The notes under the pieces are model-generated. The model worked only from the letters and a program-made list of their open reading frames with translations, was not told the origin of the DNA and did no database searches. A program made the position numbers and the translations under genes. DNA of 17,300 nucleotides from CAZAFN01 sp964484795 (GTDB lineage: Bacteria > Pseudomonadota > Alphaproteobacteria > Methylaequorales > Methylaequoraceae): NCBI GenBank assembly GCA_964484795.1, contig CAZAFN010000028.1:1-17300 (forward strand). Reading direction: 5' to 3'. This document shows positions 1 to 9,841 of this stretch, in pieces (position 1 is the first letter of the stretch; every line of letters starts with the position of its first letter).

Positions 1-1442
1 GCAAGGGATTTTTTGTTTTTTTAGGAAATAATCTGCAAATATGGCTAACGACAGGGATTAGAAAGTCTATTCAAAATCAAATAATAAGTCTTTACGAAAA
101 AGTTGAATATAGATATTTTTTATCCAAAAGAATTGGAGATCACACTAATGTATTAATTAGAGAATGCGAAAGATACCAAACAGTTGTAAATAATATCTCT
201 AAGGGTTTTGTAGCTCTTACATCAGCTTTTTTCTTTATTTTGACTTTAACAATACTTGACACATATTTTTTTATTTTTTTAGTTATTTTTAGTTTTTTAA
301 TATTTTATGTCTTTGTTCCAATTATTAAAAAAACCAAAATATTTTCCTTTTCCAATGTCAAATTATATTCAAATTTAAATGCTTCATTAATAGAGCTAAT
401 CCAGAATTATTCATATTTAAAAGGTACATTTAGAACTGAAAAATTTACAAGAACAATTTATGATGTAACAGATCAAATTGTTAAAATTAATCGAAGACTT
501 GGTGTTTTTTCAAATATTCTTGGAACAATCAAAGAACCAATTGGTGTTCTAATAATTGCCAGTTTGATTTTTTTCAAAGTATCAATTTTAAACGAACCAC
601 TTCCTGAGGTTTTAGTTCTTGGATTGATTCTTTATAGGGTAACTCAAAAGATTATGGACATACAAAACCATTGGCAAAGACTTAATGAAAGTATTGCTGG
701 AGTTTTTCATATAGAGGAAGTAATAAAAGAATTAAATAATCAACAAGAGAAAATCGGAAAAAGTAAAAAAGTAGATTTAACAAAGAAAATAGAGTTTAAA
801 AATGTTGATTTTTCGTATGATAAGCGGATTATAATTAAGAATTGTTCGTTGACTATAAATCCAAAAGAAATTATAGGAATCAAGGGAAAGTCTGGTGAGG
901 GAAAAACAACTTTTATAAAGTTGATTATGAAGCTTGTTGAACCAAATAGAGGAAAAATTTTTTTTGGTAGTACTGATTCGATAGATATTTTTGCGAATAG
1001 TATTCGTTCAGGGGTTGGGTATGTAACTCAGGATGTAAATTTATTTAATGGAACATTAAGAGAAAACATTTCTTTCTGGGATCATCAATCAAGTAATTTA
1101 GAAAGAAAATTAAAAAAATCGATGGATTTGGCTGGTTGCCTTGATCTATTTGATAGGATTGATGAAAACGTAGGAGATCAAGCTTTAAAATTATCTGGAG
1201 GACAAAAACAAAGAGTTTTAATAGCTCGTGAAATTTTTAAAGAACCAAAAATTTTAATTTTTGATGAGCCAACTAGTTCTCTGGATTTAAAGAATGAAAT
1301 AACCATAAAAAAAACAATAAAGTATTTAAAAAAAAAATATACGGTGGTTTTAATTTCACACAGAGCATCATTGTTAGAAATATCTGATAGTTTATATGTC
1401 TTAAGAAAAGGGAAAATGATGCTTCAACAAAAAAAAAAATGA
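1..1442 (+). CDS. ABC exporter (fused permease-ATPase), 5' end outside the window
   Basis: C-terminal part of a fused membrane-domain/ATPase transporter of the MsbA/PglK kind, likely flipping or exporting a lipid-linked glycan or other lipid. The frame is open from base 3 to the TGA at 1440-1442 (about 479 codons), so the gene enters from the left; a start at the TTG at 240 would only be internal. The first half contains hydrophobic helices (around 235-320 and 535-640) and a long cytoplasmic helical stretch. The ATPase domain is complete: Walker A GKSGEGKT at 885-908, Q-loop in YVTQD near 1020, signature LSGGQ at 1191-1205, Walker B ILIFDEP at 1251-1271 and the switch His of ISHR at 1359-1361. 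It is followed 8 nt later by a sulfotransferase start. The ATPase family is certain. The substrate is inferred only from the glycan context; a peptide or lipid exporter is the alternative. Confidence 0.9.
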   Translation, partial: KGFFVFLGNNLQIWLTTGIRKSIQNQIISLYEKVEYRYFLSKRIGDHTNVLIRECERYQTVVNNISKGFVALTSAFFFILTLTILDTYFFIFLVIFSFLIFYVFVPIIKKTKIFSFSNVKLYSNLNASLIELIQNYSYLKGTFRTEKFTRTIYDVTDQIVKINRRLGVFSNILGTIKEPIGVLIIASLIFFKVSILNEPLPEVLVLGLILYRVTQKIMDIQNHWQRLNESIAGVFHIEEVIKELNNQQEKIGKSKKVDLTKKIEFKNVDFSYDKRIIIKNCSLTINPKEIIGIKGKSGEGKTTFIKLIMKLVEPNRGKIFFGSTDSIDIFANSIRSGVGYVTQDVNLFNGTLRENISFWDHQSSNLERKLKKSMDLAGCLDLFDRIDENVGDQALKLSGGQKQRVLIAREIFKEPKILIFDEPTSSLDLKNEITIKKTIKYLKKKYTVVLISHRASLLEISDSLYVLRKGKMMLQQKKK

Positions 1443-1450
1443 TTTAAATT

Positions 1451-1572
1451 ATGGTGGGAATGATTATTTCAGGTCAACCGCGTAGTGGGAAGAATACGCT
1501 AGTGAAAGTTTTTGAGAAGTATTATGAAGATGTTAGTACATTAAATACTGATGCGCTATTTATAAAGATTCT
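1451..1572 (+). pseudogene. sulfotransferase, N-terminal fragment before assembly gap
   Basis: The ATG at 1451 opens a frame encoding a beta-strand and P-loop, MIISGQPRSGKNTL, which resembles the 5'-phosphosulfate binding loop of PAPS-dependent sulfotransferases or a Walker A motif. About 40 codons are credible. The frame then enters a poly-A tract at 1573 and ends formally at the TAA at 1598-1600. The remainder of the gene lies beyond the gap from 1769 to 2613. It starts 8 nt after the ABC exporter stop, so it belongs to the same transcription unit. The break is most likely an assembly artefact and the natural gene is probably intact. A different small P-loop kinase is a possible alternative for this fragment alone, because the 3'-phosphate motif sits on the other side of the gap. 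Confidence 0.6.
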
Positions 1573-2605
<1,033 letters not shown>

Positions 2606-2613
<8 letters not shown>

Positions 2614-4189
2614 TTATTTTTATACTTCAATTGAATCTATACCTGATTCTAATCTAGAATCTATCAGACTGAAAAATTATGTAGATTATGATGATTATCT
2701 TAAAATGTCCGATTCTATTAAGGTAAATATCATAGAGATTATTAAAAGACTAGATTATTCGGAGAAATATAGGGTTGTAATATCATCAATTGCGCATCAT
2801 CTTATATTAGATTTATATAAAATTTGTAAATCTGCTTTAGATTTTGAAATTACGAAAAAATTTGATCTCACAATAAAGGATGATTCTAAAAATTTTTCTA
2901 TTTTCAATTATATTTCTGATGAAAATAATGAAATAAAACCTGAAGTTTTTTTTAATTATGGAGATAATAATTATTTCTCAAAAAAACAAAAAATCAAAGC
3001 ATTATCATTTGGAAACTATCTTAGGTTTCTGGAGACTAAAATTAGATTAAATTGTAAAAAAAATCTTTATAATTTTCATAATCAGTCTGGTCTTCTAAGT
3101 AATTATCTGCATCTCAATGAAATTTCACCTATCTTTCTTCGTCCAGACAAATGGCCTTTATTTAAGTGGAAAGATTTTATGTTTAGTGACTTGATTTTAG
3201 ACATAAAGGTGATTTTAAACAAGATATTAATCTTATTAGATGTTCGAAGCCAGATACGAGGGAAGGCTGAAGAAGTTATAAACTTTTTAATTTTACCAAA
3301 ACTAAATTATGCAAAAAATTTTTATGAAATTTGTCAAACTATTAATATCGAAAAATGTGGAGGAGAAAATCTTATTGGGGGCGCGCCACAAATACTTGGA
3401 AAAATACTAAACCATTTCTATCAACGATGTGGTAAAAAAGTTATGAGATTTGCTCATGGTGGAGATAGAGTTTTTTTTTCAGATTATTATTGGGGAATTT
3501 CAGAACTGACTTCTTGTGATGAATATTTTGTGCATAGTTCTGGAGAAAAGAAATCTTTAGAATTTAAACTAAAGAAAAAATTGGTTTTTAAAAATGATGA
3601 ATCTTCAATAAGTATAAAAACTATAGGTTCAAAAAAACATCAGGATATATACAGTTATTTTCTAACTAATTCTAATAAGAAAAAAAGTATAGTTTTTGTG
3701 CCAGGTGCATATCTGGGTGAAAAAATAATGGCTCTTCCAGAGTTTAAAGTTCCCGATATATTGGTTGCTGATTACCAGATGTATCTTGTTAGAATACTAA
3801 AGGATCTGGGCTACCATATCTCTATTAAAATTCATCCTGGTGGTTTGAATAAATTAGATTTCTTTAAGAAACTTGGATGTAATTTAGTATTAGAACCTTT
3901 TAATATATTTAATTCTTCTTCTTCTGTATTAATTTTTGATTTTGCTGGATCTGCTTTTTTTGATTCATTAGCCTCTAACAAGGGAATTATTTTTTTGAAT
4001 ACAAAGGTTAGACCTAAATTTAATGAAACATTTGCAGATTTAAAAAAAAGATGTTGTGTTGTTGATTCATTCATAGATGAAAGAAAAAGAATTAGATTTC
4101 ATAAAAAAGATTTAAGCTTGGCAATTCAAAGGGCACTTGATTTTAGAAGATGTAGTCATAATTTTGCCCAAAAATATTTTTTTAATTAA
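2606..4189 (+). CDS. Large protein with GT-B/glycerophosphotransferase-like C-terminal half
   Basis: A 527-residue protein without obvious membrane helices. I do not recognise its N-terminal half (1-250). The C-terminal half carries a pattern seen in CDP-glycerol glycerophosphotransferase-like and capsule GT-B proteins: an AHGGDR turn at 283-288, an aromatic-rich YFVHSSGEKKS strand near 307-317, SIVFVPGAY at 361-369, a KIHPGG motif at 408-413 and a D-x-x-G-S-A-x-x-D-S-L nucleotide-sugar-site-like element at 445-455. It starts inside the end of the sulfotransferase gene (8-nt overlap) and its TAA overlaps the next ATG by one base (TAATG), so translation is probably coupled. Transfer of a sugar or polyol phosphate to the glycan is the likely role. 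The fold is inferred from motif spacing only, so the exact family and substrate are open. Confidence 0.6.
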
Positions 4190-5847
4190 TGGGTAAGATT
4201 AAAAGACAATCCGTTTTATTTGTAAGGAATAACGTCTGGGATTCTTTTGAATATAAAAATCAAAAAATATGGTTTGCTGGAAGAATTAATTATGTAAAGA
4301 AAATTGTAAAAAAAATATTTTCTAATAAGATTTCAAATTTTAATAATTTAAAGAATATTCTTTTGCAAGCCAATGAACCATTTGCACTGGCATTTTTTTA
4401 TAATGATTTCTTTCTTTGTTGTACTGATTTGATAAGAAGTTTTCCAATTTTTTTTTCCTTGAAAGATGACACTTACTATTTCTCCAATGTGGGTGAAAAA
4501 TTGATCAATCCTGAATCAGAAATTGATTCATCTTCACTTTTAGAATGTTTGTCTACTGGTTATTGTCTGGGACAAAAGACAATTTATAAAAATATTAATT
4601 GTATGAAGCCAGGACAATTAATTTACAATTATAATCTTCAAAAAGATTTGAAATTCGATTTTTTCTTTAAATTCAATCAAACGATAAAAAAAGAGAATTT
4701 TCACAAGGATTTTTTTGAGGAAAAATTCTCAAAATTATTTGACGGAATAATTGATAATTTAATCAAAATTAGCAATGACAATCAAATAGTAATTCCATTA
4801 AGTGGAGGACTTGATTCAAGACTAATACTTTGTAAATTGGTGGAAAAAAAATATGATAACATTTTTGCCTTTTCTTACGGATTAAAAAAAAATAGTGATG
4901 CTATAATCGCCCAAAAAGTTTCTAATTCACTAAATGTAAAATGGCATTTCATTGATTTTAATAAATCTAAGTTTAGAGAATATTACAATTCTAATTTGAA
5001 AAAAAATTATGATAGATTTGCTGACAATCTTTCAGCTGTTCCAAATTATCAGGATGTTTTTTTTGTTTATGAATTAAAAAGATTAAACTTGATTAGTGAC
5101 AAATCAACTTTTGTTAATGGACAAACAGGTGATTTTATAACAGGTGCTCAAATTCCTTATACATTTGGTCAAAAAATGGTGCAAAATTTCTTTTTCGAAA
5201 AAATTAAAACGAAGAATTTTTATCTTTGGAAAGAATTAGAATCATTAAATGCGGAAGTTCACATTAATGACCATTTTAAAAATTTTTTAAAATTCAATGA
5301 AAAGAAATTAAGTTTTGAAGATTTATTTGAAATCTGGAATTTTGAGGAACGACAAGTTAAATATATTATCAATGGACAAAGAGCATATGAGTTTTTTGAT
5401 TTTAGATGGTTTTTACCTTTTTGGGATGGAGAATTGATTAAATTTTGGAATAGCGTCCCATTTGAATTAAAGTACAATCAAAATTTATACAAATACTTTT
5501 TAAAAAATTGGAATTATCAAAATTTGTTCAATTCTGACAGATTTGAAGTTACGGCATTTACTGGAAATTTAAACTATTTTGTAAAATCTCTATCTTTTTT
5601 GTTAAATTTTGGAAATCTCTTTTATAAGAAGGAAGATTTTTTAATGTATTTTGATTATTTTTCTAGATATGGATACTCTTATAATTTTTTTAACTTGAAA
5701 TTGTTTATAAAATATAGAAAAAAAATCAAAAATGCATATGCGCTGCACATAATGAAATGGTTGTTAGATAAAGGACTTAAGAACAAACTATTTTCTGATG
5801 ATAGTATTAGAAAACTTGTAAAAGATGAAGATATTATACATTTGTAG
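4189..5847 (+). CDS. AsnB-like PP-loop protein lacking the glutaminase cysteine
   Basis: A 552-residue asparagine-synthetase-type protein. The synthetase domain has the ATP pyrophosphatase loop PLSGGLDSR (SGGLDS at 205-210) and a second ATP-site element NGQTGDFITG (310-319), corresponding to GEGADELFGG of AsnB. The N-terminal ~190 residues keep the outline of a class II glutamine amidotransferase domain (ALAFF, TDLIRSFPIFF, then MKPGQL near 143-148). However, the protein begins MGKIKRQ instead of Met-Cys-Gly, so the nucleophilic Cys2 is absent and glutamine hydrolysis is unlikely. Known AsnB relatives with a degenerate N-domain, such as beta-lactam synthetase and lasso-peptide cyclase, adenylate a carboxylate and let another amine attack. 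By analogy this enzyme could join an amine or amino acid to a uronic acid of the glycan (inference). It overlaps the upstream gene by 1 nt and the downstream gene by 23 nt. Confidence 0.8.
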   Translation: MGKIKRQSVLFVRNNVWDSFEYKNQKIWFAGRINYVKKIVKKIFSNKISNFNNLKNILLQANEPFALAFFYNDFFLCCTDLIRSFPIFFSLKDDTYYFSNVGEKLINPESEIDSSSLLECLSTGYCLGQKTIYKNINCMKPGQLIYNYNLQKDLKFDFFFKFNQTIKKENFHKDFFEEKFSKLFDGIIDNLIKISNDNQIVIPLSGGLDSRLILCKLVEKKYDNIFAFSYGLKKNSDAIIAQKVSNSLNVKWHFIDFNKSKFREYYNSNLKKNYDRFADNLSAVPNYQDVFFVYELKRLNLISDKSTFVNGQTGDFITGAQIPYTFGQKMVQNFFFEKIKTKNFYLWKELESLNAEVHINDHFKNFLKFNEKKLSFEDLFEIWNFEERQVKYIINGQRAYEFFDFRWFLPFWDGELIKFWNSVPFELKYNQNLYKYFLKNWNYQNLFNSDRFEVTAFTGNLNYFVKSLSFLLNFGNLFYKKEDFLMYFDYFSRYGYSYNFFNLKLFIKYRKKIKNAYALHIMKWLLDKGLKNKLFSDDSIRKLVKDEDIIHL

Positions 5848-7057
5848 AATTTTTTCTGGTTTTGAAGAAAGTTTAAATAAAGGAATTTGGCAACCCACTG
5901 GTGTTCCTACAATTTACAAAATAATAGATTATTTAGACAAAAGTAAACATAACCTTAACCTTATTCTAACTGACTTTTGTGTTGGTAAGAAAAAACAAAC
6001 AATAACTGGTCGAGAGAAAAATTTCCGCTTAATTCTTAAAGGATTAAAAAGCGAAATTTATGTAATAACAGATGAAAACAAAATTCCAAAAATTCTTGGC
6101 AGTGGTATCAGAAGAATCTGGTCTGAAATCAATAGACAAATATCAATAATTTACAAATTTTTAATTTTGAAGCCTGACATCATTTATGTAGATAGGAGCA
6201 ATGTTGTTTCAGCAGCAATTTTAACTAGATTTTTTAAAGCTAAAACGATTATTAGAATAATGGGAATTTATCCTTCTATGTGGGATTTTTTAGAAAAAAA
6301 TAATTTAAGAAATAAACTTTTTAGATGGTTCTTTAAATCAAATTTTGAACTCGCCATTTGTACCAATGATGGCACTTGTGGTGTTAAATGGATGAAAAAA
6401 GCAATAAGGCCTGGAGTAAAACAGAAGTTCTTAATGAATGGCGTTGAAAAAAAAAAGCATCGCCAAGTTAATATTAGGAAAAAAAATAAATTTCGTGTTT
6501 GTTTTATTGGGCGATTAGAATCTATAAAAGGTTGTTTTGAGTTTGTAAGAGCAATTTCACTATTAACTAATAAAATAAAACGAAAAATCTGTGTTTTTAT
6601 AATAGGAACTGGAAGTCAAGAAGAATCTCTTAAGTCATTGTCACGGCGTTTAGCATTAGACGAGATCATAACTTTCAAAAAAAGAATTCCTCATAAAGAA
6701 ATGAAAGATATTCACAATATTTGCGATATTTATGTTTCGTTGAATAAACTAGGGAATTTAAGTAATGCAAATTTAGAATGTTTTTCAAATGGAATTTGTT
6801 CAATAATACCAGATTTTAATGAGGAAAATTTAGCAGATCTAGATGGTAGGAAATATTTTCCAGATGAATCGCTAATTAGAATACCAATTTCAGATCAAGA
6901 ATCTGAGTTGGCAAAAGCTATTACAGATTTGGTTAGGAATCCCAAGAAAATTGAGAAATATTCCAAAAATATTTTTAGAATTTCAAAAAAGAGATTATTA
7001 TCATGGGATTTGAGAATAAAGAATGAAATAACTTTGATTGAAAGTCTTATAAAATAA
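5825..7057 (+). CDS. Glycosyltransferase family 4-type (GT-B)
   Basis: A 410-residue retaining-type glycosyltransferase. The N-terminal Rossmann domain begins MKILYICRIF and has a flexible Gly/Pro loop (GIWQPTGVPT, 20-29). KPDIIYVDRSN (116-126) marks the end of its acceptor-side core. The C-terminal nucleotide-sugar domain shows FRVCFIGRLESIKG with the diagnostic GRLxxxKG at 229-236, FIIGTGSQEESL (259-269) and LGNLSNANLECFSNG (309-323). The last is the usual donor-binding segment, although only the second Glu (E318) of the EX7E motif is present, as in several capsule GT4 enzymes. The ATG lies inside the 3' end of the AsnB-like gene (23-nt overlap) and the next gene follows after 4 nt. It is presumably cytosolic and adds one sugar to the lipid-linked repeat; donor and acceptor cannot be read from the sequence. 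Confidence 0.85.
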   Translation: MKILYICRIFSGFEESLNKGIWQPTGVPTIYKIIDYLDKSKHNLNLILTDFCVGKKKQTITGREKNFRLILKGLKSEIYVITDENKIPKILGSGIRRIWSEINRQISIIYKFLILKPDIIYVDRSNVVSAAILTRFFKAKTIIRIMGIYPSMWDFLEKNNLRNKLFRWFFKSNFELAICTNDGTCGVKWMKKAIRPGVKQKFLMNGVEKKKHRQVNIRKKNKFRVCFIGRLESIKGCFEFVRAISLLTNKIKRKICVFIIGTGSQEESLKSLSRRLALDEIITFKKRIPHKEMKDIHNICDIYVSLNKLGNLSNANLECFSNGICSIIPDFNEENLADLDGRKYFPDESLIRIPISDQESELAKAITDLVRNPKKIEKYSKNIFRISKKRLLSWDLRIKNEITLIESLIK

Positions 7058-7061
7058 CAAA

Positions 7062-8072
7062 ATGAAAAAAATTGATTTTTGCTTTACAATAGTCTGTTCA
7101 GAAAATTATATCTTAGAGACCATTGGATTAATAAAGAATATTAATCGCATATACCCTAGAAGAAAAATTTTTATTGTCTCACTAGATTATCAAACTGTTA
7201 AAATAATTAAAAAGTATAATTTAAAATGTCAAACAATTTCAGTAAAGGAAATATGGGGAGTAGATTTTTATAGAAATTTAGCAAGTAGGATGAGCACTCC
7301 TGAGATAGCTTATGCATCTAAATCTGCAGCTGCATCCTACATACTTAAGAACTTTTCTAAATCACTACTAATTCTTGATGCTGACCTTCTGATTCTCAAG
7401 AAAATTGATGATATTATTGATTTTACAAAAAAATATGCAGTAACAGTGGTATCCGCTAATCGCAATTTACAAGATTGGAAAAGAACAAATAAAATTGGCT
7501 TGTTTTCAGCTGGAATTATTGGTTTTTCTTCAGATTCATTGTTTGGTGTTGAGTGGTGGAAAGAGCAATGTTTTGCTAATACGAATGTTAATATTTTTTT
7601 AGGTTGTTATAACGAGCAAAAATATTTGGATTATCTTTTGTCAAATTATGAAACAAAAATAATAAGAGACTATGGCATAAATGTGTCATCAACTTTTTTA
7701 AAAAGAGCCAAGCCTTATTTTAATTCTAATAAGAGAAGTTGGTTTTCAGAAGATGGTAAATTGATTAGGATTTTTCATCAAAGTAGAGTGACAGATCATC
7801 CAATTTATAAAAAAAAATTAGAGTATCTAGATGAAGATCAAAAAAAAAAGTTTCTTTCAATAAGTCCAAACCAATCTAAAAAAAATATTTCTTTTTTCAA
7901 TTTAGATGGTTTTTTAAATTTTATCTTTAATTCTTTTGGATATCTTCTGAATATACTAATATGCTTAAAAAGGGTTTTGACCCAGAGAAGAATTAATATT
8001 TTTGAAGCACTTTATCAAATTTTTATAAAAAAAAGTAAATTGCAGACTAAATTAAAAAGAGAAGAGAAATGA
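7062..8072 (+). CDS. DxD glycosyltransferase (GT-A, GT8/GT77-like)
   Basis: A 336-residue protein with a GT-A-like layout. The start IDFCFTIVCSENYI and the strand KIFIVSLD (35-42) are typical of the nucleotide-diphospho-sugar fold. LLILDADLLIL (102-112) contains the metal-binding DxD (D106, D108). A later GLFSAGIIGF segment matches the SAG-type acceptor loop of GT8/GT77-like enzymes, and a conserved-looking FHQSR precedes the C-terminus. A hydrophobic stretch near 280-300 (FNSFGYLLNILICL) may bind the membrane. It lies 4 nt after the GT4 gene and its TGA overlaps the next ATG (ATGA). It would transfer a sugar from a UDP- or GDP-donor in a metal-dependent manner; specificity is unknown. The distinction between GT8 and GT77-type families needs a profile search. 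Confidence 0.75.
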   Translation: MKKIDFCFTIVCSENYILETIGLIKNINRIYPRRKIFIVSLDYQTVKIIKKYNLKCQTISVKEIWGVDFYRNLASRMSTPEIAYASKSAAASYILKNFSKSLLILDADLLILKKIDDIIDFTKKYAVTVVSANRNLQDWKRTNKIGLFSAGIIGFSSDSLFGVEWWKEQCFANTNVNIFLGCYNEQKYLDYLLSNYETKIIRDYGINVSSTFLKRAKPYFNSNKRSWFSEDGKLIRIFHQSRVTDHPIYKKKLEYLDEDQKKKFLSISPNQSKKNISFFNLDGFLNFIFNSFGYLLNILICLKRVLTQRRINIFEALYQIFIKKSKLQTKLKREEK

Positions 8073-8764
8073 TAAATAGTAAAAATGAACTTCATTTCAT
8101 CTTTTTAACTTTTAGATCTTTTATTTCTTTTAATGTTAAAAAAATATTTTTTTGGTTTTTCAATGGTCATTTTTTTAAAAAAAAGAAAATACATGAATAT
8201 CTTAATTCCAATAATAAAAAAAAATTACATTTAGGATTTACAAAAAAAATTGATGGTTTTTTAAATTCACAAATTCTAGGTGAGGTTCCTTTAGATGTTA
8301 CCAGAAAACTTCCGTTTAAAGATGATACTTTTGACACTATTTATTCATCTCATTTGATAGAACACATACACCGAAAGCAAATAGAATTTTTTTTAATGGA
8401 GTCTTACCGAATTTTAAAAAAAGATGGAATGAACATAATTTCCACTCCATCAGTTCATAAGATTTTTGATATTTGTTTTAAAAGTAGTGATAAAAAAAAA
8501 ATCTTTACTGAATTTTCTAAAAAATTCTATGACGATGGTGGTATTAGTAATTCCCACATAATAAATTTAAGTATGAGGGCATTTGGACATCGTTTCTTGA
8601 TAGAAAGAGAATATATAAAAGATTTATCTAAAAGAATTGGTTATAGAAAATGTTCTGAACTATCAATTAATGAAATACCTGATGAAAAAATAAGAGCTTA
8701 TATTAAAAAACACAAACCAAAGAGGTGGATTCTTGAAACCTCAAACTTTATGATTCAGAAGTGA
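8069..8764 (+). CDS. Class I SAM-dependent methyltransferase (type 11-like)
   Basis: A 231-residue protein of the small methyltransferase type common in polysaccharide loci. Recognisable elements are KLHLGFTKKIDGFLN (52-66), corresponding to motif I plus the GWLN-type turn; the pair VPLDVTRKLPFKDDTFD (73-89) and IYSSHLIEHI (91-100); and the motif ESYRILKKDGMNIISTPS (about 111-128). Motif I is odd: where relatives have GCG or GAG this protein has GFT, so the canonical Gly-x-Gly of the SAM pocket is lost, although the rest of the domain is well kept. A short hydrophobic N-terminal stretch (10-32) could contact the membrane. It overlaps the preceding gene by ATGA and the following one by GTGA. 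Likely role: O- or N-methylation of a sugar residue, or a non-catalytic relative. Confidence 0.75.
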   Translation: MINSKNELHFIFLTFRSFISFNVKKIFFWFFNGHFFKKKKIHEYLNSNNKKKLHLGFTKKIDGFLNSQILGEVPLDVTRKLPFKDDTFDTIYSSHLIEHIHRKQIEFFLMESYRILKKDGMNIISTPSVHKIFDICFKSSDKKKIFTEFSKKFYDDGGISNSHIINLSMRAFGHRFLIEREYIKDLSKRIGYRKCSELSINEIPDEKIRAYIKKHKPKRWILETSNFMIQK

Positions 8765-9324
8765 TCAGAATTAATATTTTTACTAAAGGTCTTATAACAG
8801 CTAATAGTTCAAGTTTTTTAATACCCATAATTAAAAATATAAAAATTCTGTCTGATTTAAATATTAGCATAAAATTTTTTAAGAAATTATGTTCTGATAC
8901 TTTAGATTGTGATTTCTTATTGCTTGACAGTAGACTTTTAAGAAATGGTTGGGGAAGCAATCAAATTGAGGAAACAAAAAATTTTTTACTGCATATAAAA
9001 AGTAGAGTTAACAAATTAGTATTTGTTGATCTGTCAGATAGTAGTAGTTTTATAATTAATGATGCTCTCGAGATTTGTGATATTTATTTAAAGAATCAAA
9101 TTTACAAGAATAAAGAAAACTATTTGAAGCCTTACTATGGTAGAAGAATTTTTTCTGATTATTACCACAAATTTTTTAAGATAAATGATGATAGTCTAGA
9201 TAACAAAAATTATGTAAAAAAAAAAAAAAATCTTGAAAAAATAAAATTTTTTTTAAATTATTATTTTGAAAAATATGTTTATTTTGGAGAGGTTTTAATT
9301 AAAATATTTACACAGTCCCATTAA
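8761..9324 (+). pseudogene. Glycosyltransferase-like protein, N-terminal part (frameshifted)
   Basis: A GTG start at 8761 overlaps the methyltransferase stop (GTGA), giving VIRINIFTKGLITANSS. The frame ends at the TAA at 9322-9324 (187 aa). The segment DFLLLDSRLLRNGWG followed by CDIYLKNQIYKNKENYLKP and YYGRRIFSDYYHKFFKI resembles the N-terminal domain of glycan-locus proteins that end in an exostosin-like/CgeB-like glycosyltransferase domain. That C-terminal domain is encoded immediately downstream in another frame (from 9303 to 9839). Adding a single base at the AAAA run 9301-9304 would fuse the two (…LIK NIYTVPLNFLLS…). The last few codons here (IFTQSH) are therefore probably not real. The disruption could be a sequencing error or a true recent mutation. 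Confidence 0.65.
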
Positions 9325-9839
9325 ATTTTCTTTTATCTTTCCCCCCCCAAAAAAAAATTTCTGTTAAAAAAAAAAATATAGATCTTAATTGTAGAATGAG
9401 TACAAATTACTCCAAAAATACTGTTTCTTTTCAAAGAAGGAAAATCAAAGAAATGTTGGAAAAAAAATATGATTTTTCTAAGATTTCTAAAAGAAAATAT
9501 TATGATGAATTAATAAGGACCAAGATTATTATTTCACCTTTTGGGTATGGTGAAATAAATCTTAAAGATTTTGAAGCTTTTTTAAATGGTTGTATTTTGG
9601 TAAAGCCAGATATGGCTCATTTGGATACATGGCCAAATTTTTACATAAAAAATAAAACATATCTGTCTTTCAAGTGGGATTTTTCAGATTTGTTAGAGAA
9701 GCTGGAAAATATTTTACTTAATTATGAAGAGTTTATAGATGTAGCTATGAATGCTCGTGAATTTTATTTTAATTGTTTATATGATTTTGGTTTTAAAGAG
9801 GAATTTTGTTTGAGGTTTAAAAGACTTTTTTGTGATTAG
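9303..9839 (+). pseudogene. Glycosyltransferase-like protein, C-terminal part (frameshifted)
   Basis: The frame is open from 9303, after the TAA at 9300-9302, through the TAG at 9837-9839. The first ATG is at 9396 (147 aa), but coding sequence evidently starts earlier: NIYTVPLNFLLSFPPQKK leads without a stop into DLNCRMSTNYSKNTVSFQRR. The core RTKIIISPFGYGEINLKDFE, then AFLNGCILVKPDMAHLDTWP, is the donor-binding half of exostosin/CgeB-like glycosyltransferases (SPFGxGE, a conserved Glu in DFEA, and KPDMAHLDTWP). No ribosome binding site is visible before 9396, so independent expression is doubtful. Only 2 nt separate its stop from the AsnB start. Together with 8761-9324 it would form a normal protein of roughly 360 residues. 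Confidence 0.65.
9341..9357 (+). repeat. C8 + A9 double homopolymer tract inside a gene
   Basis: Eight C bases at 9341-9348 run straight into nine A bases at 9349-9357. A C8 run is striking in sequence this AT-rich. It lies in the split glycosyltransferase gene and in the restored frame would encode Pro-Pro-Gln-Lys-Lys. Such tracts are slippage-prone and could be a sequencing weak spot or a contingency tract. Confidence 0.7.
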
Positions 9840-9841
9840 TT

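Noticed and set aside
240..1442. TTG at 240 as the start of the ABC exporter
   Set aside because: The frame is open upstream to base 3 with transporter-like sequence, so the gene continues beyond the left edge and 240 is internal.
3832..4074. Minus-strand ORF of 80 residues
   Set aside because: It lies wholly inside the 2606-4189 gene on the opposite strand, with no recognisable motif. The same reasoning applies to small ORFs at 5259-5477, 8748-8960, 10710-10913, 14093-14287 and 16372-16560.
9216..9229. A14 run as the site of the frameshift in the split glycosyltransferase
   Set aside because: The original frame stays natural after the run (LEKIKFFLNYYFEKYVYFGEVLIK), while the downstream frame has stops at 9267 and 9300, so the shift must occur after about 9300.
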